8,120 nt of DNA from positions 1-8,120 of the forward strand of contig CAYNIT010000214.1 in assembly GCA_964397205.1 (NCBI GenBank), read 5' to 3'. Source of the DNA: Phaeodactylibacter sp964397205 (GTDB taxonomy: Bacteria; Bacteroidota; Bacteroidia; Chitinophagales; Saprospiraceae). Every line of letters starts with the position of its first letter. The first letter of the stretch is position 1. The notes beneath the pieces were generated by a model. The model did no database searches. It was not told the DNA's origin and saw only the letters and a list, made by a program, of their open reading frames with translations. The position numbers were made by a program, and so were the translations under genes. This document shows positions 1 to 6,930 of the stretch, in pieces.

Positions 1-296
1 TAATAATTTAAACATACAAAATCCCCCACAAACCCACAATGCCGCTGCCCATTTTCACTTCACTCCCCCTTCAAACCGCCTTGCGAAGACATCTGCCCAG
101 TCTGCCACTTACGGCCTCAGATCATACCGTCCGCTTCGGTTGTCGATTGGGCAGCTCGTTGGCGTGGCCTGCTGCTAAGAGTTTTTCAGCAAGCTACGCA
201 AAACGAACGGGCATAGGCCAGTATGCCGCAGCCCGCCGGGCCCACCCGCCCGGGGCCCCTTTCCACTTTCCTCACCTTGGCACCATGGCCACCAAC
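1..296. other. Non-coding region downstream of the gntP-like gene
   Basis: No convincing gene is seen here. An open frame on the plus strand starts at 39 but runs antisense through the permease gene and has no protein-like composition, so it is discounted. On the minus strand all frames are broken by stops. The region is GC-rich between about 205 and 262. It holds a perfect 6-bp inverted repeat, GGCATA (210-215) and TATGCC (222-227), with a 6-nt loop, and two copies of the palindrome GGGCCC (238-243 and 253-258). These could fold in the 3' part of the permease transcript. No T-run follows on the minus strand, so a classical intrinsic terminator is not supported. A 15-bp sequence at 45-59 recurs at 1656-1670. 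Confidence 0.6.
45..59 (+). repeat. 15-bp direct repeat, left copy
   Basis: The sequence CTGCCCATTTTCACT is identical to positions 1656-1670, and the two copies flank the GntP-family permease gene. Seen on the minus strand, the similarity continues beyond the 15 bases: both copies are preceded by GGGGAGTGA, and this left copy carries one extra AGTGA-type step. The right copy covers the stop codon and last bases of the metallopeptidase gene. This copy may therefore be a remnant of a duplicated gene end or a recombination footprint. Confidence 0.6.
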
Positions 297-1625
297 TTAT
301 CGGAACACCATTTGAGCCAGAGACAGCAGCAAAATAGCTACAACCCCCTGCATCAAGGTCGCAAGTGTATGGCTTTTCAAAGTAGTTTTAGTACTCATAC
401 CCGAAAATTGCGCAACCACCCAGAAATAACTGTCATTGATGTGGGAAACGGTCATAGCACCTGCTCCAATAGCCAACACAGCAAGCGCCCGCGATATTTC
501 ACCGTCCAATCCCAGCACATTCATCATCGGCGCAATAATAGTCGCGGCCGTTATGATGGCAACCGTAGAGGAACCTTGTGCGGTTTTCAGTACCGCTGCG
601 AGTAGGAACGGCAAAAATATCCCCGCTTGCAAGCCTGTAAAATGGCTTTCAATAATCGCGCCCAAATCACCAGCACGGAGGATGCTTCCAAATGCACCGC
701 CCGCCCCCGTTATCAGTATGATCACGCCAGCTTCCTTCAAGGAGCCTGACACCCAATTCAATCGTTCTGTTACGGCTGTTTTTTGATCAACAAGCTGCAC
801 GGCCAACAGCATCCCGATAAACAAGGCCGGCAATGGATGGCCTACAAACGAAAGGATACCGGCTACAATCCCGTCTCCAAATGGGTGTGAGGGGTACTGT
901 GCAATTGACCGCAGCGCAATTAAAAAGATGGGGACGATTATGGGCGATAGTATGGCAAAGATATTCGCGTGGCTTTCCGCCATGGCTTCCACTTCCGCTA
1001 ATGAATCATCAGCCTCAGCCGTGAGTTTAGACCCAAATTTCACAGCCCAAAGATAACCTGCCAAGGCCGTAGGCACCGCTACGACGATGCCCAAGAGTAT
1101 CACCAGGCCTAAATCAGCGCCTAAAGCTGCCGCTGCGGCCAGTGGCCCCGGCGTTGGCGGGATGAAAACATGGGAAACGTAAAGCCCTGTCGAAAGTGCC
1201 ACGACAAAAACAACGGCCGAAAGCCCTGTTTTTTTGCTCAACGCCTTGTTTAAGGAGGAAAGGATGATAAAGGCAGAATCGCAGAATACCGGGATGGACA
1301 CCAAAACCCCCGTCAAGTTCATGGCTAATGGGGATTTTTTATCGCCGATCAGCTGCAAAATGTATTTTGCTATGGTTGTTGTGCCCCCCGATTTTTCCAG
1401 AAACGTCCCGATTACAGCTCCAAACCCTATTATTATCCCTATGCTAGACAAGGTTCCCCCAAAGCCTTCGCTTATATGCTCAAGTATGGCACCTCCATCC
1501 AACCCCATCAAAAACCCGACCATCACCGAAGCGGCAATTAAGGTGATAAAGGGGTGGATTTTAAACCTAGCAATGGCTACAATTATAAAAACAAGAGTAG
1601 CTAAAATAATAAGGAGCAAATGCAT
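297..1625 (-). CDS. GntP-family gluconate/sugar-acid:H+ symporter-like permease
   Basis: This 442-residue protein is almost entirely hydrophobic, with about 12 to 14 predicted membrane segments and no signal peptide. Its length and N-terminal pattern (a first helix, then a short basic loop with ARFKIHPF, then a glycine-rich second helix around GFLMGL) are those of the GntP family of inner-membrane proton symporters. These take up gluconate or related acids such as idonate, fructuronate, glycerate or D-serine. Conserved-looking stretches include PVFCDSAFI near residue 113, HVFIPPTPGP near residue 152, and GAGGAFGSILRAGDLG near residue 304. The exact substrate cannot be read from sequence, and no gluconate kinase or dehydratase lies next to it. 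The gene begins 40 bp after the upstream metallopeptidase gene on the same strand, so co-transcription is plausible. The ATG start gives a full-length family member. It appears intact. Confidence 0.93.
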   Translation of the reverse strand: MHLLLIILATLVFIIVAIARFKIHPFITLIAASVMVGFLMGLDGGAILEHISEGFGGTLSSIGIIIGFGAVIGTFLEKSGGTTTIAKYILQLIGDKKSPLAMNLTGVLVSIPVFCDSAFIILSSLNKALSKKTGLSAVVFVVALSTGLYVSHVFIPPTPGPLAAAAALGADLGLVILLGIVVAVPTALAGYLWAVKFGSKLTAEADDSLAEVEAMAESHANIFAILSPIIVPIFLIALRSIAQYPSHPFGDGIVAGILSFVGHPLPALFIGMLLAVQLVDQKTAVTERLNWVSGSLKEAGVIILITGAGGAFGSILRAGDLGAIIESHFTGLQAGIFLPFLLAAVLKTAQGSSTVAIITAATIIAPMMNVLGLDGEISRALAVLAIGAGAMTVSHINDSYFWVVAQFSGMSTKTTLKSHTLATLMQGVVAILLLSLAQMVFR

Positions 1626-1655
1626 GAAATTGATGATTTAATTATTAGTCAACCA

Positions 1656-1670
1656 CTGCCCATTTTCACT
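1656..1670 (+). repeat. 15-bp direct repeat, right copy
   Basis: This copy is identical over 15 bases to positions 45-59. It lies in the 40-bp gap between the permease and the metallopeptidase gene and overlaps the latter's stop codon (1666-1668). Together the two copies bracket the permease gene. Confidence 0.6.
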
Positions 1671-2988
1671 CCCCACCCGTCCAAAACTCCACCAAGTAAG
1701 GCCGCAGCGCCCGCCCTGCTTCACTGCAAAACCCACTTTCCACCATCAACTGGTAATGTCGCCCCGGCTGCAGCGGCTGAATGGTAAACGTCAGCGTACG
1801 GCGGTCTTCCGACCAGCCAAAGACCTCCTGTATGCGTACGGCAGCTTCCTCGCCCAGCGGGCCGAAGTCGAAATTGCGGAAGTAGGTATTCATAGGCTCG
1901 GAAAAAGTGAGGGAAAGGGTATCTGTACCAGGGGGTACGTCACGGCTGCCATTTGCAAAGGGGGAGATATTCGTTACGGTAGGGCGCTGCGCTTCGTAAT
2001 CGGCGTACAGCGCTTCCAGAGAGGCGCTGAAAAAGCCAGTGCCGTCCACCAGCGCTTCTACCGCCGCTTCATCCTCATAGTCCAGCTCGATGAGAGTGCG
2101 TAGGGCGGCGGCTTTGTCCTCGGCCTGCTCATAATAGGCCTCTGCTAGTCGGCGGCCGATGTAGTAGCCCAGGCTGTGTACGCCAAATTCGTTATCGTCG
2201 CTGTTCCAAAGCCAGTGGTAGCGCATATTGGGGTTGAAAAGCATCTCCTCAAAGCGCCGTTTGAGGCGGGCTTCGTTCGCCGGGCCGTAGTCGTACAGCG
2301 CAAAGGGGGCCGGCGGGCGGCCGCTAATGACCTCGGCGGCAAACTCAGCAATACCCTCGTACAGGGTGAGGGACAGCAGGTTGTACACCATCGGCCGCTG
2401 CTGGGTGTGGATGTACTCGTGGGTGACCAAGAAAGCCAAGTGCTCAATGGGGTCGATCTGGTAGTAATTGGTCTCCTGCAAGCGCTGGGGGAGGTCGGAA
2501 ATATCGGTTTCCCGCGTGCCCAGGGCGTACTCGCTGCCGATGAGCACCAAACTGTCTACGCCCGTGCCCGGAGAACGGAAAATACCCACGGTAAAGTAGA
2601 TGTCGGCGGGCTGGAATGCGGGATAGGCGGCTTGGAGCCGGCCGACGGCTTCGTACAGCTCTGCTTTGTAGGCTGTAATGTCCTCGGCGCTCATGCGCAG
2701 CGACTGCCAGAACTTTGGAGATTGCCGGATGGCCTGCACGTATTCCCCGGCGGTGTAGCGCCGCAATTCCATCATGCGCTGCTGCCCGGGGGAAGCCTTA
2801 TCTAAGAAATGCTTTTGCAAAAGCGCCAATTGCTGCAGGCTGTCGTCGGTACCCTGCATGGCATCGTAAGCGGCCCAGAAATTGGAGAGGTCTTGAGTGT
2901 GGATGCGGATGGTGGTGTCCTTTACCGTCTTGGCGGACAGCCCTAGGCTGAAGGACAGGCTGAGCAGTACAACGTAGAGCAGTCTCAT
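1666..2988 (-). CDS. Secreted/periplasmic gluzincin-like metallopeptidase with C-terminal Ig-like (Big_5-type) domain
   Basis: This 440-residue protein begins with a typical signal peptide (a hydrophobic run at residues 3-18, likely cleaved near LSA-K at 19/20), so it is exported. The sequence VTHEYIH puts an HExxH zinc motif at H190, E191 and H194. About 20 residues on, YEGIAEF (E211-E215) offers the third zinc ligand expected of gluzincins, in the arrangement seen in DUF2268-like predicted zinc proteases. The last ~100 residues (from about 338, PTVTNISPFANG, through LTFSEPMN to the end) resemble a bacterial Ig-like Big_5 domain, common at the ends of exported Bacteroidota proteins. No T9SS or lipoprotein signal is apparent. 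Neighbours are a small hypothetical gene 2 bp upstream and the permease 40 bp downstream, consistent with one transcript. The substrate is unknown, and peptidase activity is inferred from the motif only. Confidence 0.8.
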   Translation of the reverse strand: MRLLYVVLLSLSFSLGLSAKTVKDTTIRIHTQDLSNFWAAYDAMQGTDDSLQQLALLQKHFLDKASPGQQRMMELRRYTAGEYVQAIRQSPKFWQSLRMSAEDITAYKAELYEAVGRLQAAYPAFQPADIYFTVGIFRSPGTGVDSLVLIGSEYALGTRETDISDLPQRLQETNYYQIDPIEHLAFLVTHEYIHTQQRPMVYNLLSLTLYEGIAEFAAEVISGRPPAPFALYDYGPANEARLKRRFEEMLFNPNMRYHWLWNSDDNEFGVHSLGYYIGRRLAEAYYEQAEDKAAALRTLIELDYEDEAAVEALVDGTGFFSASLEALYADYEAQRPTVTNISPFANGSRDVPPGTDTLSLTFSEPMNTYFRNFDFGPLGEEAAVRIQEVFGWSEDRRTLTFTIQPLQPGRHYQLMVESGFCSEAGRALRPYLVEFWTGGE

Positions 2989-2990
2989 AG

Positions 2991-3245
2991 CTATTCCGGG
3001 AGTTTAATTTTGAAAAAAGTGGAAGCGAAACTTTCTATGTGGGTGCCGGATACCAGCAAAGATGGGCCGGGCAGCAGAATGGGCGGGCCGACATTACTGC
3101 CGGTGGGGTAGCAGCAAAAATTGCCCATAATGCCGGACATCGGCTTCTCCCAGATGATCTCGGGGGCAGGAGCGCGCTCGGCTTTCCAGCAGCTGAAGCT
3201 GCCCAGTAGTAGGCAAATAAACCGATGGCATAAGTGAAATGGCAT
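2991..3245 (-). CDS. Small hypothetical protein, possible exported or lipoprotein
   Basis: This is an 84-residue open frame whose TAG stop lies 2 bp before the ATG of the metallopeptidase gene, a spacing typical of co-translated genes. The N-terminus has a basic residue, then a hydrophobic run (FICLLLGSFSC) ending in Cys19, which might act as a lax lipobox. The rest contains EIIWEKP, a Cys-Cys pair, and a proline/glycine-rich stretch before a short hydrophobic C-terminus. I do not recognise a family. An overlapping frame (3352-3035) also stays open but looks less protein-like. Support comes from the tight spacing, the AT-rich sequence just before the ATG and a candidate promoter immediately upstream. 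Against it stand its small size and lack of a known family. It could instead be a leader region of the peptidase mRNA. Confidence 0.45.
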   Translation of the reverse strand: MPFHLCHRFICLLLGSFSCWKAERAPAPEIIWEKPMSGIMGNFCCYPTGSNVGPPILLPGPSLLVSGTHIESFASTFFKIKLPE

Positions 3246-3249
3246 TTTA

Positions 3250-3280
3250 TAAAATTAAGGGTTTTGCCCGATATAACCAA
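3250..3280 (-). promoter_or_regulatory. Candidate Bacteroidota promoter for the minus-strand operon
   Basis: Read on the minus strand, TTG (3280-3278) is followed after exactly 20 bases by TAATTTTA (3257-3250). This fits the Bacteroidota consensus TTG-N19-21-TAnnTTTG except for the final base. The -7 element ends only 4 bases before the ATG at 3245, so transcription would begin at or very near that ATG. That implies a leaderless message for the small gene, or a start that serves the downstream metallopeptidase. Confidence 0.35.
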
Positions 3281-3377
3281 GGTAGGCAGGGGAGCGGCTT
3301 GGATGCTGCCCGCTGCGCCAGAGCGGTTTTCCAGAAGCATGCGCCTCTGCATTTATGCCGGAGAATCCTTAATTTTA
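3250..3377. repeat. 11-bp inverted repeat pair enclosing 106 bp in the divergent spacer
   Basis: TAAAATTAAGG at 3250-3260 and CCTTAATTTTA at 3367-3377 are perfect reverse complements. The ends lie in an AT-rich spacer but enclose a GC-richer 106-bp core. The arrangement resembles the termini of a very short non-autonomous element. No transposase or clear target-site duplication is seen, so this may be only two AT-rich motifs, or protein-binding sites for divergent regulation. The rest of the spacer up to 3516 has no recognisable gene. Confidence 0.3.
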
Positions 3378-3516
3378 AGGTGAGATTGGAATTCAACACG
3401 AACATGCGATTCTACCTGTTGAAGCCAAAGAGGGGGTAGATAAAACGAATAAGAACCTCTCCCTCAGCAGCAAATTAAAATTAATTTATACTTTTATTGT
3501 GAAAATATGTTATAAC

Positions 3517-4323
3517 ATGAAACACCATCCGTCCTATCGCCTTGCTGCCATCATCCTGGCGGCTGCACTACTGCTTTGGCTGCCGCCCAAAGCGCAGATC
3601 ACCATTGTGGAATCGCCAACCGTACCTCAAAAGCCCGTGCAGGTGCTCAACATGGGCACCTTCCATATGGGAAACTCCTCGGATGCCAATACTACAGCCT
3701 TCGACGAAAACGACCCGGACAATCAAAGGGCGGTACACAAAATTGCTGAAAAGCTGGCAGTGTTCAAGCCTACAGTCATCGCGGTGGAAGTGCCGCCCGA
3801 AAAAAACGAGCAACTGCAAGCATCTTACCAGGCCTACCTGGACAATCCGGAGATGAATTTTGAAAACCCTAGTGAAGTGGAGCTGCTGGCCTTTGAAGTT
3901 GGCCGCCTGAGCGGAGCGGAGCGCATCTACGGCATCGATCACAAACTGGCCTGCAACTACCGCATCGGGCAGGAGATCGACAACAGTATAGACCCGGAGC
4001 TGTACGACGCATTTTTTGAAAATCCCGCAGCTTTCTACCCCGAACTTACCGGATTCGACCAGGAAGGGCTGAGCCTGCTCGAACGGCTCCGGCGCATGAA
4101 TATGGACCGCTTTCTGGATTTCCTGATTGCCGTCAATGCCGATATGCTGACCCACGCCGGCACCGAAGGCAATTTCGAAGGGGCAGACGAAGCTGCGAAA
4201 GTCGAATTGCCATCAAGGGGAGCTCGCGATTTTGCTTTTCAGCCGCTCGTTCAGGTTTTCGATGAAGGCCTTTCGAGCGCTGAGTTGATGAATGTTTGCC
4301 TCGAAGGTCCTCGTTTGGCTTAG
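3517..4323 (+). CDS. DUF5694-family protein, 3'-truncated (probable pseudogene)
   Basis: The first ~228 residues (from ATG 3517) match the DUF5694 family. There is a signal peptide (MKHHPSYRLAAIILAAALLL), then VQVLNMGTFHMGN, a DNQRAVHKIAEKLAVFKPTVIAVE stretch split here only for description, YGIDHKLACNYR, and late in the protein EGNFEGADEAAK. Family members, from memory, continue after GAD with a WYxRNxRIF-like segment and a final G-A-G-H motif, some 60 to 70 residues in total. Here the similarity stops at about 4200, and the remaining ~40 codons are simply the antisense of the minus-strand gene ending at 4213. The gene has therefore lost its C-terminus, probably through deletion or rearrangement. 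An in-frame GTG at 3499 would add six residues, but ATG 3517 begins a better signal peptide. Function of the family is unknown; it is distantly reminiscent of TraB/PrgY-like proteins. The truncated product is probably non-functional. Confidence 0.7.
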   Translation: MKHHPSYRLAAIILAAALLLWLPPKAQITIVESPTVPQKPVQVLNMGTFHMGNSSDANTTAFDENDPDNQRAVHKIAEKLAVFKPTVIAVEVPPEKNEQLQASYQAYLDNPEMNFENPSEVELLAFEVGRLSGAERIYGIDHKLACNYRIGQEIDNSIDPELYDAFFENPAAFYPELTGFDQEGLSLLERLRRMNMDRFLDFLIAVNADMLTHAGTEGNFEGADEAAKVELPSRGARDFAFQPLVQVFDEGLSSAELMNVCLEGPRLA

Positions 4324-4896
4324 GTTTGGAAGGGCGATTTTGTTCTTGGCAATAGAATTGGATAGGGCAAGGTTGATATAGTTGTAAGTTAAGATGAGGT
4401 GCTGAATCCAATCTGGCCGGACTATAACAAAGCCAAGCTTTTTCAGCGTCCTTTCGTTCAGCACGTAGCTCGTTCCGCGCAGGCTGAGGTGGTCCATACC
4501 CTTTTTTTCGCAGTCCTCCAGGAAGTGCAAAAGCCCCTGCAGGTACTGCTGCAGGATGAGGTTGGTCCGCTGGGTGCCGCTCATCCTCCGCTCCAGTACG
4601 AAGACGTAATCGAAGAAGGTGCCGCCGTGGATTTTCACCAGCCCGTTTTGGGGCTTTTCAGCCAAAAAAAGCAGCGAATGATAAGTCAACTGCCCGCTTT
4701 TCCGCCCAGCGGGGACATCGAAAAAAGGCGCAATGACAGACAGTACCAGCCAGAGGGCCAACATCCCGATCACATACCAACCTGTTATCCAAGAGAGGTA
4801 TAGGGCTAGCAGGACAACAACCACTGCCCCGAAGGCAATGGACAGCTGTATCTGCCGTTGCTTGCGCTTGGGTTGGTTGTAAAATCGGTGTTCCAT
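4213..4896 (-). CDS. Hypothetical membrane protein with two N-terminal transmembrane helices
   Basis: This 227-residue protein has a basic N-terminus (residues 1-16, rich in K/R/Q), then two closely spaced hydrophobic helices (about 18-36 and 39-58) forming a hairpin. A soluble C-terminal domain of about 165 residues follows. The soluble part includes LTYHSLLFLAEKP, GGTFFDYVFVLER, a leucine/glutamine-rich helix (NLILQQYLQGLLHFLEDCEK) and a segment near the end rich in K/R. I do not recognise a family. A role in sensing or envelope biology is possible but only guesswork. It converges with the truncated DUF5694 gene: its stop codon (4213-4215) lies about 12 bases from the point where that gene's family similarity ends. 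The shared junction is thus very close, and this gene's own 3' end could have been altered too. Composition is protein-like throughout. Confidence 0.7.
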   Translation of the reverse strand: MEHRFYNQPKRKQRQIQLSIAFGAVVVVLLALYLSWITGWYVIGMLALWLVLSVIAPFFDVPAGRKSGQLTYHSLLFLAEKPQNGLVKIHGGTFFDYVFVLERRMSGTQRTNLILQQYLQGLLHFLEDCEKKGMDHLSLRGTSYVLNERTLKKLGFVIVRPDWIQHLILTYNYINLALSNSIAKNKIALPNLSQTRTFEANIHQLSARKAFIENLNERLKSKIASSP

Positions 4897-5122
4897 CTCT
4901 TGCGCCTATTCATTTGCCGCTTCGGGATTACACAATGGCTGGTATAATTGGCATCGCCCAAGTGCCCAAGGGCTTTGATAAATATAAATAAAATATCGGC
5001 GGCGTCGTCGTTTTGGGCCAATATTTTCTGATATGTAGTTGGTGCTGCTAGCTTGAAGTGTCCCGTCAGAACCCTCGCCCTTGTGCATAAAATATTAACT
5101 TTACTAGCAAAACAAGTAGAAC

Positions 5123-6796
5123 ATGACCACCCGATCCGCGCTGACCCTGTTACTCGCCTGCTTTGCCATCCACGCCTACGCTCAGCCCGCTACCGTGCAA
5201 GACGGCTTCGAAGGCAACGGCACCATTACCACCTGGTACGGCGACGACTGCGGCATCAATACCAGTTTCCCCAACCCCTTCCCGCAGGGCATTAATACCT
5301 CCGGCACCGTGCTGCGGTACGACGACTACGGAGGGCAGTACGCCAATGTCGGCTTCGACGTGGCGGACAACTTCGACCTTTCGGAAAACCATACCTTTTC
5401 CCTGAAAATCTACCTGCCCGCCGACGGCCTGAGCGGCAACCAGCCCAATCAGGTGTCCCTGAAATTGCAGGACGGCACGCTCGGTGCTCCTTGGTCTACG
5501 CAAAGCGAAATTATCAAGCCGATCCAGCTCGACCAGTGGCAGACGGTGCAGTTCGACTTCGCGGACGATGACTATATCAACCTCGACCCCAGCTCACCGG
5601 CGCCCACGCAGCGCACAGATTTTAACCGGGTGCTGATACAGGTCAACGGCGAAAACAACAACGACCTCGTGCGGGCGTACATCGACGATGTCTACTACGA
5701 CGGCACGATTCCCACCGGTCCCGTCTTTGACAACTTGATCTGGTCTGACGAATTTGACGGGCAAGGAGCGATCAACCCCAATAAATGGTTCGCTCAAACC
5801 TTATTGCCACTGGGCGACAGCTGGTTCAACGGGGAGATACAGCACTACACCGACCGCCCTGAGAACGCTTATGTAGAAAATGGGGTGTTGAAAATCGTCG
5901 CCCGCCAAGAGGTCTTTACCGATCAGGGGCATACCAAGAACTTTACCTCCGCCCGCCTCAATTCCAAATTTGCCTTCCAATACGGCAGGGTGGAAGTACG
6001 GGCCAAGCTGCCTACCGGCCCCGGCACCTGGCCCGCCATCTGGATGCTCGGCAAGAACATCGATGAAGACGGGGCTTACTGGGACAATCAGGGCTTTGGC
6101 ACCACCCCCTGGCCCGACTGTGGCGAGATCGACATCATGGAGCACTGGGGGACGAATCAGGATTATGTCTCCAGCGCTACCCACACGCCCTCCAGCTTCG
6201 GCGGTACGGTTAATGTCGGTAGTCAATTCCTGCCCGGGGCTTCTACCGAATTCCACGTCTACTCCCTAGAGTGGACGGAAGAGGAAATGGTCTTTGCCGT
6301 AGACGGCACCGAGCACTTCACCTACAACCCGCCGGAAAAAAACGCTGCCACCTGGCCCTTCGACGCGGAGCAGTACCTGCTGCTGAACGTGGCCATCTTG
6401 CCCTCCATCCTGCCGGAATTTGACAGCAGCGCTCTGGAGATCGACTATGTGCGGGTGTACCAGAGCAGCCCGGTGAGCAGTACGGCGGAGGTAGCCGATG
6501 ATTCCGCCCCCAACGTGTTTCCCAACCCTTTCCGCCACCGCCTGCAGGTCGATTGGCCGGCCGCTTCGGGGCAGCGGGTGCAAGCCCGGCTGTATGACCT
6601 CCGTGGTCAGCTGCTGCGCTCCGCGGAAACGGTAATGGATCAGGGGCAGCTGCAGTTGGAAAAACTGGGCGGGCTGCCGCCTGGGTTGTATGTCTTGGAA
6701 ATACGGAGCGGAGACAAGCAGTGGCGGGTGAAGGTGGTGAAGGGGCAGGCCCTGGCTTGCTGCAGGCGGATTCGGTTGAACCGTTATGTTTTCTAG
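5123..6796 (+). CDS. Secreted GH16 beta-glucanase (laminarinase-like) with N-terminal CBM-like and C-terminal T9SS sorting domains
   Basis: This 557-residue protein has a signal peptide (residues 1-20, cleavage after AYA). A beta-rich N-terminal region (~22-195), ending in YIDDVYYDG, resembles a carbohydrate-binding jelly roll. The GH16 catalytic domain spans ~204-450, opening with IWSDEFDG. It includes GRVEVRAKLP, GTWPAIWMLG and the signature GEIDIMEHWG, with nucleophile E335, D337 and acid/base E340, and ends with IDYVRVYQ. Known relatives hydrolyse beta-1,3 or mixed beta-1,3-1,4 glucans such as laminarin. From ~460 a type A T9SS sorting domain follows (VFPNPF ... LYDLRGQLL ... LPPGLYVLEI ... 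WRVKVVK), so the enzyme should be secreted through the outer membrane. Such domains usually end within a residue or two of VVK. Here 17 more residues (GQALACCRRIRLNRYVF) and the stop come from the downstream repeat. The ATG at 5123 directly begins the signal peptide. Exact substrate is inferred. Confidence 0.93.
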   Translation: MTTRSALTLLLACFAIHAYAQPATVQDGFEGNGTITTWYGDDCGINTSFPNPFPQGINTSGTVLRYDDYGGQYANVGFDVADNFDLSENHTFSLKIYLPADGLSGNQPNQVSLKLQDGTLGAPWSTQSEIIKPIQLDQWQTVQFDFADDDYINLDPSSPAPTQRTDFNRVLIQVNGENNNDLVRAYIDDVYYDGTIPTGPVFDNLIWSDEFDGQGAINPNKWFAQTLLPLGDSWFNGEIQHYTDRPENAYVENGVLKIVARQEVFTDQGHTKNFTSARLNSKFAFQYGRVEVRAKLPTGPGTWPAIWMLGKNIDEDGAYWDNQGFGTTPWPDCGEIDIMEHWGTNQDYVSSATHTPSSFGGTVNVGSQFLPGASTEFHVYSLEWTEEEMVFAVDGTEHFTYNPPEKNAATWPFDAEQYLLLNVAILPSILPEFDSSALEIDYVRVYQSSPVSSTAEVADDSAPNVFPNPFRHRLQVDWPAASGQRVQARLYDLRGQLLRSAETVMDQGQLQLEKLGGLPPGLYVLEIRSGDKQWRVKVVKGQALACCRRIRLNRYVF

Positions 6797-6930
6797 CTGA
6801 TTTGCGTTGTGCTGCCTCCGTACGCCCACCCACGCACCCCCACCCATAGGATGGACTGTAGCCATACAATGGGTGGGGGGCTCAAATACTGCGCGCTGGC
6901 GGGTGAAGGGGTAGGCCCTGGCTTGTTACC
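6739..6930 (+). repeat. Structured 168-bp-unit repeat, copy A (about 1.15 units, overlaps the GH16 gene end)
   Basis: By hand alignment, 6739-6852 matches 7903-8016 with 8 mismatches in 114 bases and no gaps, and 6853-6930 matches the beginning of the unit at 7849 with a few changes and a net loss of 2 bases. The similarity starts inside the last codons of the GH16 gene and ends at TTACC (6930). The unit contains the C-rich stretch, the long hairpin described separately, and the short palindromic core CGGTTGAACCG. No transposase is encoded. It is most easily read as an intergenic, structure-forming repeat family of this genome. Confidence 0.85.
6837..6879 (+). terminator. Long hairpin in repeat copy A, possible 3' end of the GH16 transcript
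   Basis: CCCCCACCCAT (6837-6847) and ATGGGTGGGGG (6869-6879) are perfect 11-bp arms. The 21-nt loop contains a second smaller stem, ATGG(A)CT / AGCCAT (6851-6865). It lies 40 bp after the GH16 stop and could end or protect that message. There is no T-run after the right arm, so it is not a classical intrinsic terminator, and the terminator role is inferred. The same structure recurs in copy B at 8001-8043. Confidence 0.45.

Noticed and set aside
39..605. Plus-strand open frame of 188 codons at the window start
   Set aside because: More than half of it is antisense to the clear GntP-family gene, and its composition shows no domain or protein-like pattern.
2176..2805. Plus-strand 209-codon open frame
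   Set aside because: It is the antisense shadow of the HExxH metallopeptidase gene, which has a signal peptide, motif and domain order.
3035..3352. Minus-strand 105-codon frame overlapping the small hypothetical gene
   Set aside because: It overlaps the better-placed 84-residue frame, has a low-complexity Ala/Pro/Ser/Arg composition, and does not abut the downstream gene.
4897..5122. Bacteroidota promoters for the GH16 gene and the two-helix membrane protein gene in their divergent spacer
   Set aside because: AT-rich partial -7 matches exist (for example TAACTTTA at 5096-5103 and TATATTTA on the minus strand at 4986-4979), but none has a TTG at the required 19 to 21 bases.
6851..6865. Classical REP element with GTAG/GGAC head
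   Set aside because: GGAC and GTAG do occur in the loop, but they sit inside the hairpin loop and not at its 5' foot. No RAYT transposase is seen.
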